Positions 1 to 9,366 of a DNA stretch of 64,000 bases are shown here, one piece after another. Source of the stretch: Terrimicrobiaceae bacterium (GTDB lineage Bacteria; Verrucomicrobiota; Verrucomicrobiia; Chthoniobacterales; Terrimicrobiaceae). Under the pieces are notes generated by a model. That model was not told where the DNA came from, ran no database searches, and saw only the letters and a list, made by a program, of their open reading frames with translations. Made by a program: the position numbers and the translations under genes. The stretch spans positions 434,001-498,000 of the forward strand of contig JAGYIV010000008.1 of assembly GCA_018402345.1 (NCBI GenBank), written 5' to 3'. The number at the start of each line of letters is the position of its first letter. Within the stretch, counting starts at the first letter, position 1.

Positions 1-187
1 CTGGCCCGAAAACGCCCCCGGTTTTCCTGTGACCGAGGCCCACACGCTCTGCGCCGCCCTGCCTCGAGCTTCTCTTCAAATCCTCCCCACCCCCTCGCTC
101 CTCGCCCCCTTGGAAACCCCAGACCTCCTCGCCAAGTCGCTTGAACAATGGCTCGGCGGCGGGCCTGCGGCTCTTTCTGCCGTCTGA
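1..187 (+). CDS. C-terminal end of an unidentified protein (partial, possibly alpha/beta hydrolase)
   Basis: A reading frame is open from the window edge (first full codon at base 2) to a TGA at 185-187, giving about 61 residues. The tail ends LETPDLLAKSLEQWL, which resembles the final helix of alpha/beta-hydrolase-fold enzymes (a turn followed by E-x-P and a helix ending in F/W-L). The His normally just before that turn is not visible, so the family call is weak. The stop lies 17 bp before the start of the next gene on the same strand, so the two may be co-transcribed. Confidence 0.5.
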   Translation, partial: WPENAPGFPVTEAHTLCAALPRASLQILPTPSLLAPLETPDLLAKSLEQWLGGGPAALSAV

Positions 188-204
188 CCACCACCCTCCA
201 CCAC

Positions 205-798
205 ATGAACCCCACCCAACGCCTCATGCTCGTGCGCCACGGAGAGACCGAGTGGTCGCTGAACGGCCGCCACACCTCCACCACCGACCTGCCGTTGACC
301 ACCGAAGGCGAGCGCCGCGCCGCCATTCTGCGTCCGTTTCTGGATGCCTGGCATTTCGGCCTCGTGCTCTGCAGCCCCCGCCAACGCGCGCGCCGCACCT
401 GCGATCTCATCGGCAAAGGCGCGCAGGCCGAAACCACTTCCGACCTCGCGGAGTGGAACTACGGCGACTACGAGGGCCTCACCACGGCGGAAATCACCAA
501 GTCGGTTCCAGGTTGGACGATTTTTTCACATCCTTGCCCCGGCGGGGAAAGCGCGGCGGATGTCGCGGCGCGCGTCGACAGGGTCATCGAGCGCGTGAGG
601 GCGTTCGGCGGAGACACACTGCTCGTCGGCCATGGACACTCGCTGCGCGTGCTCGCCGCCCGCTGGCTGGGCCTCGCGCCACAGGCTGGCTGCCATTTCC
701 GCTTGGAAACAGGCACCTGGAGCATTCTCGGCTACGAACACGCGACTCCGGTGATCCAGGTCTGGAGCGCGCCACCCGAACCGCCTCCTGCCCGCTGA
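205..798 (+). CDS. Histidine phosphatase family protein (phosphoglycerate mutase-like)
   Basis: The 197-residue protein starts [17 protein letters not shown]. The RHG motif near residue 10 carries the nucleophilic His, and the VGHGHS motif near residue 150 carries the second catalytic His. Length and motif order fit the branch-1 histidine phosphatases (cobalamin-type phosphatases, broad-specificity phosphatases, phosphoglycerate mutases). The substrate cannot be told from sequence. I chose the ATG at 205 over an in-frame ATG at 148 because the family begins only a few residues before RHG and the longer start overlaps the upstream gene. It follows the partial upstream frame by 17 bp. Confidence 0.85.
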   Translation: MNPTQRLMLVRHGETEWSLNGRHTSTTDLPLTTEGERRAAILRPFLDAWHFGLVLCSPRQRARRTCDLIGKGAQAETTSDLAEWNYGDYEGLTTAEITKSVPGWTIFSHPCPGGESAADVAARVDRVIERVRAFGGDTLLVGHGHSLRVLAARWLGLAPQAGCHFRLETGTWSILGYEHATPVIQVWSAPPEPPPAR

Positions 799-970
799 TT
801 CGCTCGAGCTCGGCGCCACAGGAAAAATCCTTTCGTTCCCTGCGGGCATCCGCTTAGCTTCGCGCCTCATCGATTTCAACCTGGCCTGCGCGCACACCAA
901 CCCGACCGACACCGAGAGACGTTCCGGACACGGCGTGGATTCGGAGGCGACCGCCGGCCCCACCATTGCC

Positions 971-2203
<1,233 letters not shown>

Positions 2204-2214
2204 TCCGAATCAAA

Positions 2215-2330
2215 GCAGGATTGACCACAGAGGACACTGAGGACACAGAGATTTTATAATTTAATAAGCAACAAAGAATTCGCGTCGAGGGCGAAGCAAG
2301 CAGACGCGAGCAAGTCAAAGGACACAGAGC
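2215..2330. repeat. CACAGAGGACAC-type short repeat in intergenic spacer
   Basis: The argG-DUF6941 spacer (2204-2467) holds short direct repeats of the form CACAGAGGACAC / GAGGACACAGAG near 2224-2250, and a related copy GGACACAGAG near 2321. Repeats of this kind are scattered through many environmental genomes. No open reading frame or RNA gene is apparent in the spacer. Confidence 0.4.
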
Positions 2331-2467
2331 AACTGCATTGCTCCCAATTGTTGCAAACTTTCCTCCACCCCACCGCTCTCAGAAACATCTCAGGAAATTC
2401 CTGAAAATCCTGTCATCCTGTCTAAAAAATCCGGTGGGTGGGCTTCACCCACGCCGGAATCCGCTCC

Positions 2468-2878
2468 TCAAGCGCCGTGCAATTCTTCGCCCAGCTTCAC
2501 CACCGGCAGCGGGATTCTGAGGCGCAGTTCGCCATCCACCTTCACTTCGACGGTGTAAACCCCCGGCTGCTGGAATTGCAGGCCGCCGAACACGTGGACG
2601 TTTGTGGCGTGGGCATCCAGCGCGGGCAGGCGGAACTCGACCTCGCTCTCAGCGATCGGCAAGTCGTCCTCGGGAGTCAGGATCGCGGAGTGTTGGGTGA
2701 ATGTCCCGACGCCGCCACACCAGCGCGACCAAAGGCACAATTTGAAAAACCCCAAGGGAAACGCCGGCGCTGGAATCGCCCCGATCACACCGACAAGCGT
2801 CTGCTGGCCACTCGCCTCTTGGCGCACATCCTCGCACAGCAAACACGCCTGCAGGTCGGGAAGAATCTCGTCGGACAT
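2468..2878 (-). CDS. DUF6941-like conserved protein
   Basis: A 136-residue protein starting MSDEILPDLQACLLCEDVRQ. The opening LLCEDVRQE, then TLVGVIGAI, followed by an alternating beta-strand pattern ending VYTVEVKVDGE, fits my memory of the small beta-rich family DUF6941, whose function is unknown. No signal peptide or membrane segment is seen. The frame extends upstream, but the ATG at 2878 immediately precedes the conserved region. It sits alone between argG and a nucleotidyltransferase, separated from the latter by about 230 bp without a recognisable gene. Confidence 0.6.
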   Translation of the reverse strand: MSDEILPDLQACLLCEDVRQEASGQQTLVGVIGAIPAPAFPLGFFKLCLWSRWCGGVGTFTQHSAILTPEDDLPIAESEVEFRLPALDAHATNVHVFGGLQFQQPGVYTVEVKVDGELRLRIPLPVVKLGEELHGA

Positions 2879-3108
2879 GGAGCGCAAATTAGGCGAAGCC
2901 CGGCGGTTTGCACGGAAGAATTCCACCCCCGCCACGAAGATCACCTCATCGACTCCTCGAGCATCGCCCGCTCCTGGCGTGTGATTCCCGAAACCTTGAG
3001 CATCGCGCACAATCCCGCGGACTCGACCTCAAGCAGCGCCTTGGCCAATTGCCCCCAACTGCACTGCGAGCACGCTCACCGAACCATGCGCCCCTTGCAT
3101 CCTTTTCC

Positions 3109-3885
3109 TCACTCGCAACCGCCACCCCCGTCCGCCGCAGCGCGCTCCGCGCGTCGGAATTCCTCCATCTCGCGCTTGAGGGGTTCCCAATAGATGCGGT
3201 CTTTTTCCTGCTCGCGCAGGATTTCCTCGGCAAGAGCCCCGCGAAGCCCGGATAAATCAGCACCTCTGGCCAAGGCAAGAAGAGGTCGCGACTGTTCCAG
3301 TGTTGCCGCCTGCGAGGGGAAGCGGGTGCACAAATCAACAAGAGCTTCGGGAGAGCGGGTCTCCATGAGCCAAAATGTGATCCATTCCTCTTTCGGCGCG
3401 GAGATGTTTTCCGAGCAGTGAATGGCCACAAGGGATTCGATCATCGGCCAATCCTTGGAGCGCTGGGTTTTCTTCGCTTCAACAAGATCGGGAACCGAGA
3501 GCAGGTGGAATTCCATGCCTTGATCATCAGCAAACACAGTCTGCCGCTCCCAAAGCCCCTCGAAGGAATCGAGCGAACGCAGTCGCGTCATGACATCGAT
3601 GCGCAACCCCTCGACCCCGGGTGCCCGGCAACGAAAATGAACCGCATGTCCACGCGCTAGGGCCTCGGACTGAAATGGCGGCACGGCAATGCGATTTGCC
3701 TGCAGCATTTCCATGGCCTTCAGGAGCCGGTTGAAATTCTCCTCCTCCGCGAGGATCAGAAAATCGATATCCTTGCTAACTTGCGCCGCGCCGTAGAACA
3801 CGCAGGCCTGCCCGCCCATGAGCAACGCGCGGGTTCCAGTCGCTTGGATCGTAGAAAGGACTTGTCGGATCGGGGTCGGGATCAA
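3109..3885 (-). CDS. Stand-alone nucleotidyltransferase domain protein (AbiEii/MNT-like)
   Basis: A 258-residue protein with a polymerase-beta-type nucleotidyltransferase core. GGQACVFYG at about residues 24-32 is followed by SKDIDFLI with the D-x-D metal ligands, and RIDVM supplies the third Asp, so the active site looks intact. The start is a TTG at 3885. It is supported by a strong GGAGG sequence five bases upstream, which lies inside the preceding gene, and by the GGQA motif following at the usual distance. It overlaps the upstream small gene by 110 bp out of frame. Such pairs are often compared to MNT/HEPN or AbiE-type toxin-antitoxin modules, but the partner here is neither HEPN nor a classical AbiEi. 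Target unknown. Confidence 0.75.
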   Translation of the reverse strand: MIPTPIRQVLSTIQATGTRALLMGGQACVFYGAAQVSKDIDFLILAEEENFNRLLKAMEMLQANRIAVPPFQSEALARGHAVHFRCRAPGVEGLRIDVMTRLRSLDSFEGLWERQTVFADDQGMEFHLLSVPDLVEAKKTQRSKDWPMIESLVAIHCSENISAPKEEWITFWLMETRSPEALVDLCTRFPSQAATLEQSRPLLALARGADLSGLRGALAEEILREQEKDRIYWEPLKREMEEFRRAERAAADGGGGCE

Positions 3886-4000
3886 GGCTACCTCCCATGG
3901 CTAAGTATTGAGCGAAGATTTTCTCGCTTTCGCGGAAGCGCTCGAGCGGGGTGAGCCTCGCCCACTCCTGCCACTCCTCCGGCCAGTCTTCGAATCTCAT
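3776..4000 (-). CDS. Small conserved partner of the downstream nucleotidyltransferase
   Basis: A 74-residue protein starting MRFEDWPEEWQEWARL. It has an amphipathic helix (LTPLERFRESEKIFAQYL), then a Gly/Asp/Pro-rich motif GGSLDPDPDPTSPFYDP, and a C-terminus GLRVLRRGAS. I recall this layout from small proteins encoded just before stand-alone nucleotidyltransferases, which suggests a functional partner (perhaps antitoxin-like), but that is inference. The last third is dual-coding: 110 bp are also read in another frame as the start of the nucleotidyltransferase. The codons for MGGS contain the GGAGG that would serve as that gene's ribosome-binding site. Confidence 0.65.
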   Translation of the reverse strand: MRFEDWPEEWQEWARLTPLERFRESEKIFAQYLAMGGSLDPDPDPTSPFYDPSDWNPRVAHGRAGLRVLRRGAS

Positions 4001-4191
4001 CGCGCCCCAGACCCTACGCCCCCCGCGCCGCCTGTCCAGCAGGAAGCCGCACGGAATCATGCTCTGCAAAAGGGGCCTGCTGAGTTTTCAGGTCTCAGCC
4101 CGCAACTTTTTTGTCCGATCGGCCATTTTTTTGACGGGCTAATTTTCCCCCTCCCTTCAACTCCCCAACAAGCATCGGCTTGTCATTTTCC

Positions 4192-4815
4192 CTATCGAGT
4201 CGGCCAGACATCCTGCACGCCCTTGACCACCATGTTCACGCCGATAGCGAGGATGAATAGCCCGAGCACGCGGTTGAGCGCGCCGACGGCGTTGACATTG
4301 AGCACACGCACCATCGCGTCGCTTTGACGAAAGCTGATCCATGTGAGCAACGCCAGAGCCGCAAACCCGACAATGTAGCCAGCGAAATGCGGGACGGAGC
4401 GACCATAGATGGCCAAGCCGATGGCGAGGCTCATCGCTCCGGGGCCCGCCAGGATGGGCATGGCCATCGGAGTGAGTGAAATGTCGCATTTTTCCTCGGC
4501 GGCGGCGTGTTCGAGAGGCGTGACACGGCTTTGGTTTCCCAACATCGCCCACCCCGAATGCGCAACAAGCAACCCACCAGCGATGCGGAGGTCGTCGATG
4601 GTGACACCGAAAAATTTGAGCAACAGATTTCCGAAGAGCAGCGAGACCGTGAGAATGAGAAAAACATAGAGTCCGATCTTGGCCGACATCACGCGCCGGC
4701 GAGCGGGACTATCATCCGAGGTCATGCCATAGAACATCGGTGCGTGCCCTATGGGATTGATCATCGGGAACATCGCCACGAAGGCGACCACGATGGAATG
4801 AAGGAAATCGGACAT
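4192..4815 (-). CDS. MarC family integral membrane protein
   Basis: A 207-residue inner-membrane protein with about six hydrophobic segments. MarC/UPF0056 signatures are visible: MFPMINPIGHAPMF near the N-terminus, IAGGLLVAHSGWAML, and PMAMPILAGPGAM in the second half. The family's function is not established despite the multiple-antibiotic-resistance name. The ATG at 4815 starts MSDFLHSIVVAF directly at the first membrane segment; upstream in-frame residues are not family-like. It lies between two nucleotidyltransferase modules with no close operon partner. Confidence 0.88.
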   Translation of the reverse strand: MSDFLHSIVVAFVAMFPMINPIGHAPMFYGMTSDDSPARRRVMSAKIGLYVFLILTVSLLFGNLLLKFFGVTIDDLRIAGGLLVAHSGWAMLGNQSRVTPLEHAAAEEKCDISLTPMAMPILAGPGAMSLAIGLAIYGRSVPHFAGYIVGFAALALLTWISFRQSDAMVRVLNVNAVGALNRVLGLFILAIGVNMVVKGVQDVWPTR

Positions 4816-4889
4816 GACACCGAGGACGCCGCATTTTGCCGCCCTGCAATCCTTCGTCAAGAATCCACACCGGTGTCCGGCCATTTGGT

Positions 4890-5471
4890 TCACAAGATTC
4901 CCGGAAAATGAAGCTCGTTTGCACGGCAGAGTGCCGCCAAGCGATCCATGGACTCAGGGGTGCCTTTCAAATCAAGGAGTGGCTTGAGTTCCGAGCACAC
5001 AAGGCCGAGATCGAGTTTGAGTCCCTGCCTTTGGAGAATTCCTTCGATATCGACCCAATCACGCGCGCGACCCGCAAAGGTCTTGTGGACCAGAAGATCC
5101 TCCGCCGAGCATGTCCGGAGTTTTACTGTCTTGGATACCGTCCAAAACGAACTTCTCGCGACCGAGCGATTCTCAAAATCCATGGCTCCCAGAGCGACAT
5201 CCACATGAGTGCCCTTTGCATTCTTGAGAAGCAACACCCGGTTTCTGAGAGCGAACTCCCGCGCATCGGCATGCCTTGGAAGACATGATGACCCAAAAAG
5301 CAAATCCGTCACCGCCTCATCCCAGTCTGTCAGCACGGTGGCATCGGCATGGACAGTCAATCGCACCTCGCTCCACCGCTGAACAGCAAGTCCTCCGATA
5401 ATGCAAAATTTCTGGCCGTGCCCGTCGAGGAATTGCTGCAACTCGAGAGCCGCTTCAATGGCGGGATGCAT
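4890..5471 (-). CDS. Nucleotidyltransferase domain protein with altered metal-binding motif
   Basis: A 193-residue protein of the AbiEii-like nucleotidyltransferase group: CIIGGLAVQRW at about residues 23-33, a D-x-D region, VDVALG as the third acidic site, and RTCSAEDLLVHKTFAGRARD plus DIEGILQRQG typical of this subgroup. The usual T-x-D-x-D reads T-V-H-A-D, so the first Asp appears to be His. The enzyme may be weakened, altered or inactive. Its start overlaps the preceding small gene by 17 bp, indicating translational coupling. The partner and gene order match a recurrent two-gene module of unknown role. Confidence 0.75.
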   Translation of the reverse strand: MHPAIEAALELQQFLDGHGQKFCIIGGLAVQRWSEVRLTVHADATVLTDWDEAVTDLLFGSSCLPRHADAREFALRNRVLLLKNAKGTHVDVALGAMDFENRSVARSSFWTVSKTVKLRTCSAEDLLVHKTFAGRARDWVDIEGILQRQGLKLDLGLVCSELKPLLDLKGTPESMDRLAALCRANELHFPGIL

Positions 5472-5676
5472 GGCTCCGGGACCTCATGAAAATGGCCTGC
5501 TGCTCAACAAGCCCGGATGACTCCGCGCGCTCTGGTGAAATCCAGAGATCGGCCGCTGGAATGGCACAACGGTTGAAAAGTTCCGCAGAAGCCTCTTCGC
5601 TCAAGTCACGCAGTTCGCGCCTCCTCACGTTCTCAAGCTCGACGCCGGTTGACCGCCACCGACTCATCCAGAGCAT
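5455..5676 (-). CDS. Small conserved partner of the nucleotidyltransferase
   Basis: About 73 residues from the ATG at 5676. Recognisable features are WRSTGVELENVRRRELRDL near the N-terminus and SGLVEQQAIFMRSR at the C-terminus. I recall this W-x(n)-G-x-LE-x(2)-RR-xELR plus SGLVEQQ layout from small proteins encoded directly upstream of AbiEii-like nucleotidyltransferases. The function is unknown; an antitoxin-like or partner role is inference. The frame continues upstream, so the start is uncertain (5667 is the next ATG). Its 3' end overlaps the nucleotidyltransferase start by 17 bp. Confidence 0.6.
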   Translation of the reverse strand: MLWMSRWRSTGVELENVRRRELRDLSEEASAELFNRCAIPAADLWISPERAESSGLVEQQAIFMRSRSHASRH

Positions 5677-6158
5677 TTGCTGATCAGCATTCACGAGTGT
5701 GATACTAACTCTTGGGGCTCGAATCATCCACTCATGCCACCCGCGAGCGACACCCATGCCCCCTTCCCCACCCGGCGCGGCAGCGCCCATCGAAATCCGA
5801 GGGTAGGGATGGCTCGCCGAGCCGTCCCATTATCGCGGCGAAGCCGCCCCTATTTCCCAGAGACGGATATTTCCCCCTTCCCTCACAAAAATTCCACTCC
5901 GGTGGCAGCTTTTGCGACAGGCCCCCGTGTAGAATTCGCGCCATCCAACCGGCCAAAGGAACCCCAATCCATGAGAGGATCGGGGGGTCAGGGAGTCGGA
6001 ATGTGCACGGAGGGATGCGACGCCCACCATTTTACTGACCCCCCTGTAGCAGAATTGGCGACACCAAAAAAATCACCCCATATCAGGCGGGCTGTTGAAA
6101 AAATTTGGTGAGGCGTTTTTAAGCGGTAGGGTGCTGAGGGATCGGAATACCCGGTCTT
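5677..6158. other. Gene-free spacer with hairpins and an inverted repeat
   Basis: About 480 bp with no convincing gene on either strand. It holds two adjacent GC-rich hairpins (5806-5828 and 5835-5847, listed separately) and a perfect 10-bp inverted repeat GGGGGGTCAG/CTGACCCCCC at 5982-5991 and 6035-6044. Imperfect direct repeats around GTAGAATTCGCG (about 5930) and GTAGCAGAATTGGCG (about 6046) flank that inverted repeat. The pattern suggests REP-like elements plus a possible remnant of a small mobile element. Confidence 0.5.
5806..5847. repeat. REP-like double hairpin
   Basis: The first hairpin (5806-5828) has a 9-bp stem GGGATGGCT/AGCCGTCCC with one G-T wobble and a 5-base loop. The second (5835-5847) has stem GCGGC/GCCGC with loop GAA. 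GGGACGGCTCG-type hairpins beside GGCGGCTTCGCCGC-type hairpins look like bacterial extragenic palindromes. The function (mRNA stability, termination or RAYT-mobilised repeat) is not shown here. Confidence 0.5.
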
Positions 6159-8570
6159 TTACTCCGGCGAGGCGCTCCAGAATTGCTCGAACGCCTCGGT
6201 CCAGTCGCGCCCCTCGACACGGATGCGGCCAGCCACGCCCATTCTCCGTCGCAATTCACCATCTGCGGCAAGGCGTGAGATCGAGGCTGCCAGATCGTCT
6301 GCATCGAGCCCGCGGGTGATCATGCCCTCAACGCCGTGGCCGACGAGGTCCCTCGGGCCGCCGACATCCGAAACGATCACTGGAATCCCGCTGGCCTGGG
6401 CCTCGAGGATGACATTGCCAAAGGTGTCGGTCGTGCTTGGAAACACAAACATGTCGGCGGAGGCATACGCGCGCGCCAACTCCTCCCCGGCAAGATAGCC
6501 GGTGAAAATCCCGTCCTTGAGCAACCGCTTCATCTCGCCCATGTAGGGCCCGTTTCCCACAATCAACGGCCGCACCCTCGCTCCACCCTGTTCCATCCGC
6601 CGCAATGCCGCCACGAGCACGTCGAGATTTTTTTCTTTCGAGACACGGCCGACAAACAACATGCCGACCTCGCCCTCCCGCAGGCCGCGGGACACCCAGA
6701 ACTTGGGATCACGCTTGGCTGGGTCGAACAGGCGGGTATCGAGACCGCGGGGCAGGATGCGCAGGCGCTCGGCGGGAATCCCACGCTCGATCCAGCATTT
6801 CCGGTAATCCTCGGAGTTCACATACAACAGGTCGAGCTGGCTGTGGAACCAGTGCATGTAATTCCACGTGAGCGTTTCCATGAACGAATCGTCGGTGAGG
6901 ATTCTCACATATTGCGGAAAATCCGTGTGGTAAATCCCCACCGTCGGCAAGCCAAGCGACTTCGCCGCTGCGAGGGCGCACAGGCCGACCGGGCCGGGAG
7001 TGCTGATGATCACCTCGGAAAACCCACCCCGCTCCAAGTGGTCGAAAATCTCGAGCACCGGCGGGAAACTCAGGCGCTGCAACTCGTATTCGGGCAACTC
7101 GAACTCGCCGATCGGTTGGAAATTCACCAGCGGCACCCCATGGTCAGCCACCTCCGACCGGCAGGTCATGATTGTAATATCGTGGCCCGCCGCGACTCCG
7201 GAGGCTGTCATTTTGCGGATCGTGGTGGCCACGCCGTTCACATCCTCGAGCGTGTCGGTGAACCACGCGCGCTTAGTGTTTTTGAGAAATTCAGGCACCC
7301 CTCCCGACACCTGCAGCGAGGATTCGCGCAACCACTCGCGCCGCGGCATGCGGAAGGCGTGGATATACGGACTCAACAATGCAGCCACTGGAGCAAGAGG
7401 AATCGCTGACTGGATGCTTTCAAGAAATTTCCCGCCCGAGATCTGCTGCACGCACTCGCTGAAAAACCGGTAGCCGAGCTTGTTGGCGATCGTGTTCGCG
7501 ATCAAAAACGACCTCCGCTCGACCTCCGCCACGCCATCCGTGCCGCGCGCCACAGCGGCCTGGAAGTCCGGGTGGTTCAGAGCGTCCGAGAGCTGCCTCC
7601 AGAGCGACATGTTTCCCGATTTCGCCAAGTCGAAGATTTTTCCAGTCATGATGCCCTGCGTCACAAAGCCGAGCTTGTCCATGAGCGAGAACTCGGTGGG
7701 GTTCTTCCCTTCCATGAACCGCGAGGTGATTTTTTCCAGCAACTCCATGGCGGGATCCCCCTGCTTGGCGGGCAATCGCTCGCGGGCATACTGAATAACC
7801 GTGTTGTAGGTGCCATGGGCCATGGCCAGCGGCGTGCCGGACCTTCCTGCGGGCGCGCACCGCCCATCGCGCACACATTCCAAAAACGCCTCTACCCCGC
7901 CCCCCCTCGGCGTCTCGGTGAATGCCCTCGCCACGGCCAACCCGCCTTGATCATCGGACCCGCCGACCAACACCTTCCTCCACGGTTCGTCATGGGTGGG
8001 ATCGATGCCCGTGCGCGCATTGAAAATCTCGATCTGCCGCGGCGTGAGCCCCCCGAGGCATCTCGACGCACACTCGCTGACGAGCGAGTGATACCGCCCG
8101 TTCAACCCCTCGAAATGGCGGAAGAGAAGCGAGAGCTTTTGCAGATGCAATGCCGTGAGCTTCCCATTCACACGATGAAAGGGGTGCGCCACCGCATGCG
8201 CGATACCCTCGGCAAAAAGATACTTCTGCAGGTCGTAAACGCTCTCCCGCACCTTCGAGATGTCGCGATGCTGCGCCTCGGTGATCCCCCAGACCAGCAC
8301 ATGCACACGGCATTCGTCCTCGGGAAACACCGTCACCACCTCCTCGCTCAAAAACACCCCGGGCAAATGCGCGATCTCAAGGCAACCGGCGATTGTGTTC
8401 TGGTCGGTGAGCGTCACAAAATCCATGCCTCGCTCGCGCAGGCGTTGATACAACTCCAACGGCGCGGAACAACTCGCGGGAAAATCCAAGCGCCGGAGCA
8501 CCCAGTCCGCCGCGCGGTCGCTGTGGCGCGAATGCACATGCAGGTCGGCGCGGGATATGGGCTTGCTCAT
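6159..8570 (-). CDS. PHP-domain / family 4 glycosyltransferase fusion protein
   Basis: An 803-residue two-part protein. Residues about 7-300 form a PHP (metal-dependent phosphoesterase) domain: HVH at 11-13, then FVTLTDQNTI at 51-60, where the usual TDH has Gln in place of His. From about residue 420 a GT-B glycosyltransferase follows, with GRVSKEKNLD for donor binding and an EX7E-like region ending FGNVILEAQASG-PV, as in GT4 enzymes that use sugar nucleotides. Cytoplasmic, no signal peptide. The start ATG at 8570 overlaps the stop of the DUF2334 gene (ATGA), so the two are translationally coupled. The likely role is building a glycolipid or surface polysaccharide; the product is unknown. Confidence 0.88.
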   Translation of the reverse strand: MSKPISRADLHVHSRHSDRAADWVLRRLDFPASCSAPLELYQRLRERGMDFVTLTDQNTIAGCLEIAHLPGVFLSEEVVTVFPEDECRVHVLVWGITEAQHRDISKVRESVYDLQKYLFAEGIAHAVAHPFHRVNGKLTALHLQKLSLLFRHFEGLNGRYHSLVSECASRCLGGLTPRQIEIFNARTGIDPTHDEPWRKVLVGGSDDQGGLAVARAFTETPRGGGVEAFLECVRDGRCAPAGRSGTPLAMAHGTYNTVIQYARERLPAKQGDPAMELLEKITSRFMEGKNPTEFSLMDKLGFVTQGIMTGKIFDLAKSGNMSLWRQLSDALNHPDFQAAVARGTDGVAEVERRSFLIANTIANKLGYRFFSECVQQISGGKFLESIQSAIPLAPVAALLSPYIHAFRMPRREWLRESSLQVSGGVPEFLKNTKRAWFTDTLEDVNGVATTIRKMTASGVAAGHDITIMTCRSEVADHGVPLVNFQPIGEFELPEYELQRLSFPPVLEIFDHLERGGFSEVIISTPGPVGLCALAAAKSLGLPTVGIYHTDFPQYVRILTDDSFMETLTWNYMHWFHSQLDLLYVNSEDYRKCWIERGIPAERLRILPRGLDTRLFDPAKRDPKFWVSRGLREGEVGMLFVGRVSKEKNLDVLVAALRRMEQGGARVRPLIVGNGPYMGEMKRLLKDGIFTGYLAGEELARAYASADMFVFPSTTDTFGNVILEAQASGIPVIVSDVGGPRDLVGHGVEGMITRGLDADDLAASISRLAADGELRRRMGVAGRIRVEGRDWTEAFEQFWSASPE

Positions 8571-9331
8571 GGGTCGTTGCGTTGAAGAGTGAGCCACTGC
8601 TGATAGGTCATCGCCCGCCGCCCGGCAAGCATCCCACGGGTCAATGAGAGAATTTGCCTGCGGATCGCTCCATGGTCCCAGTCGGGTGGGTGAATCCCGA
8701 TCCGGCACAGCGGCGCTCCTCCGACAGCCACGGCGAGTGTGTGGTTCCAAGCAAGACTGCACACACGCCGCCACCCGGCACGCACGCTCCACACCAGACT
8801 GCGCGAGGAAAAATCCCGCCCGCTCTTGAATTCCCTCACCACCGCAATCCTCGTGGTGTAGTCGAACCCTTCGGCCTTCACTGCTTCCTCCGCGCGCGCC
8901 CCAAGCAGCCACGCCGGCGCGATAAACCCCTCCGCGCGCACCCCGCACGCGGCCAACTCCGCGCGACCACGCCTCAGCTTTTCCCGCGCTTCGTCGTAAT
9001 CCAAATCAAAAAACTCCCCCTCGCCGGCGGTGTAGGATTCCGTCACCACCCGCTTGGCAAGCCCATCCGCGGCTCTCGCCTCGCGCCGGTGGAAGTATCC
9101 ATGCTGCACCGCCTCGTCCCCCCGCGACACCCTCCCCGCAAGCCATTCGCCAAACCCCTCGCAGGCAGAGACCGTGCCTTTGCCGTGATGGTCGGGAATC
9201 ACCAACAGCGACACAGCATCGACTCCACACGACTCCAAATCCCTCAAAATCTCGCGCGTCCGGTCCCAAGTCACTGGACTCACATCGTGGATCGAAACCA
9301 CCACCGCTTGTGTCTTGGCCGCCTTTTGCAT
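8567..9331 (-). CDS. DUF2334-type polysaccharide deacetylase
   Basis: A 254-residue protein starting MQKAAKTQAVVVSIHDVSP. The SIHDVSP motif carries the NodB-fold Asp, and VQHGYFHRR at about residues 71-79 provides the metal-binding H-x(3)-H. FIAPAWLLG and a late IGIHPPDW complete the DUF2334 pattern. These enzymes are predicted to remove acyl groups from sugar polymers or glycolipids. There is no signal peptide, so it probably acts on a cytoplasmic intermediate. It is directly upstream of, and overlaps by 4 bp, the PHP-glycosyltransferase gene, which suggests sequential deacetylation and glycosylation in one pathway. Confidence 0.85.
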   Translation of the reverse strand: MQKAAKTQAVVVSIHDVSPVTWDRTREILRDLESCGVDAVSLLVIPDHHGKGTVSACEGFGEWLAGRVSRGDEAVQHGYFHRREARAADGLAKRVVTESYTAGEGEFFDLDYDEAREKLRRGRAELAACGVRAEGFIAPAWLLGARAEEAVKAEGFDYTTRIAVVREFKSGRDFSSRSLVWSVRAGWRRVCSLAWNHTLAVAVGGAPLCRIGIHPPDWDHGAIRRQILSLTRGMLAGRRAMTYQQWLTLQRNDP

Positions 9332-9366
9332 TTGCGAACCCAGCGTATTAGTGGAAAGTGATCGGA

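Noticed and set aside
935-970. Upstream ATG for argG adding 12 residues
   Set aside because: The added residues do not fit the family, which begins a few residues before the SGGLDTS loop; 971 is preferred.
6336-8585. Several plus-strand open frames opposite the PHP-glycosyltransferase gene
   Set aside because: The minus-strand frame shows clear PHP and GT4 motifs; the plus-strand frames do not match any family.
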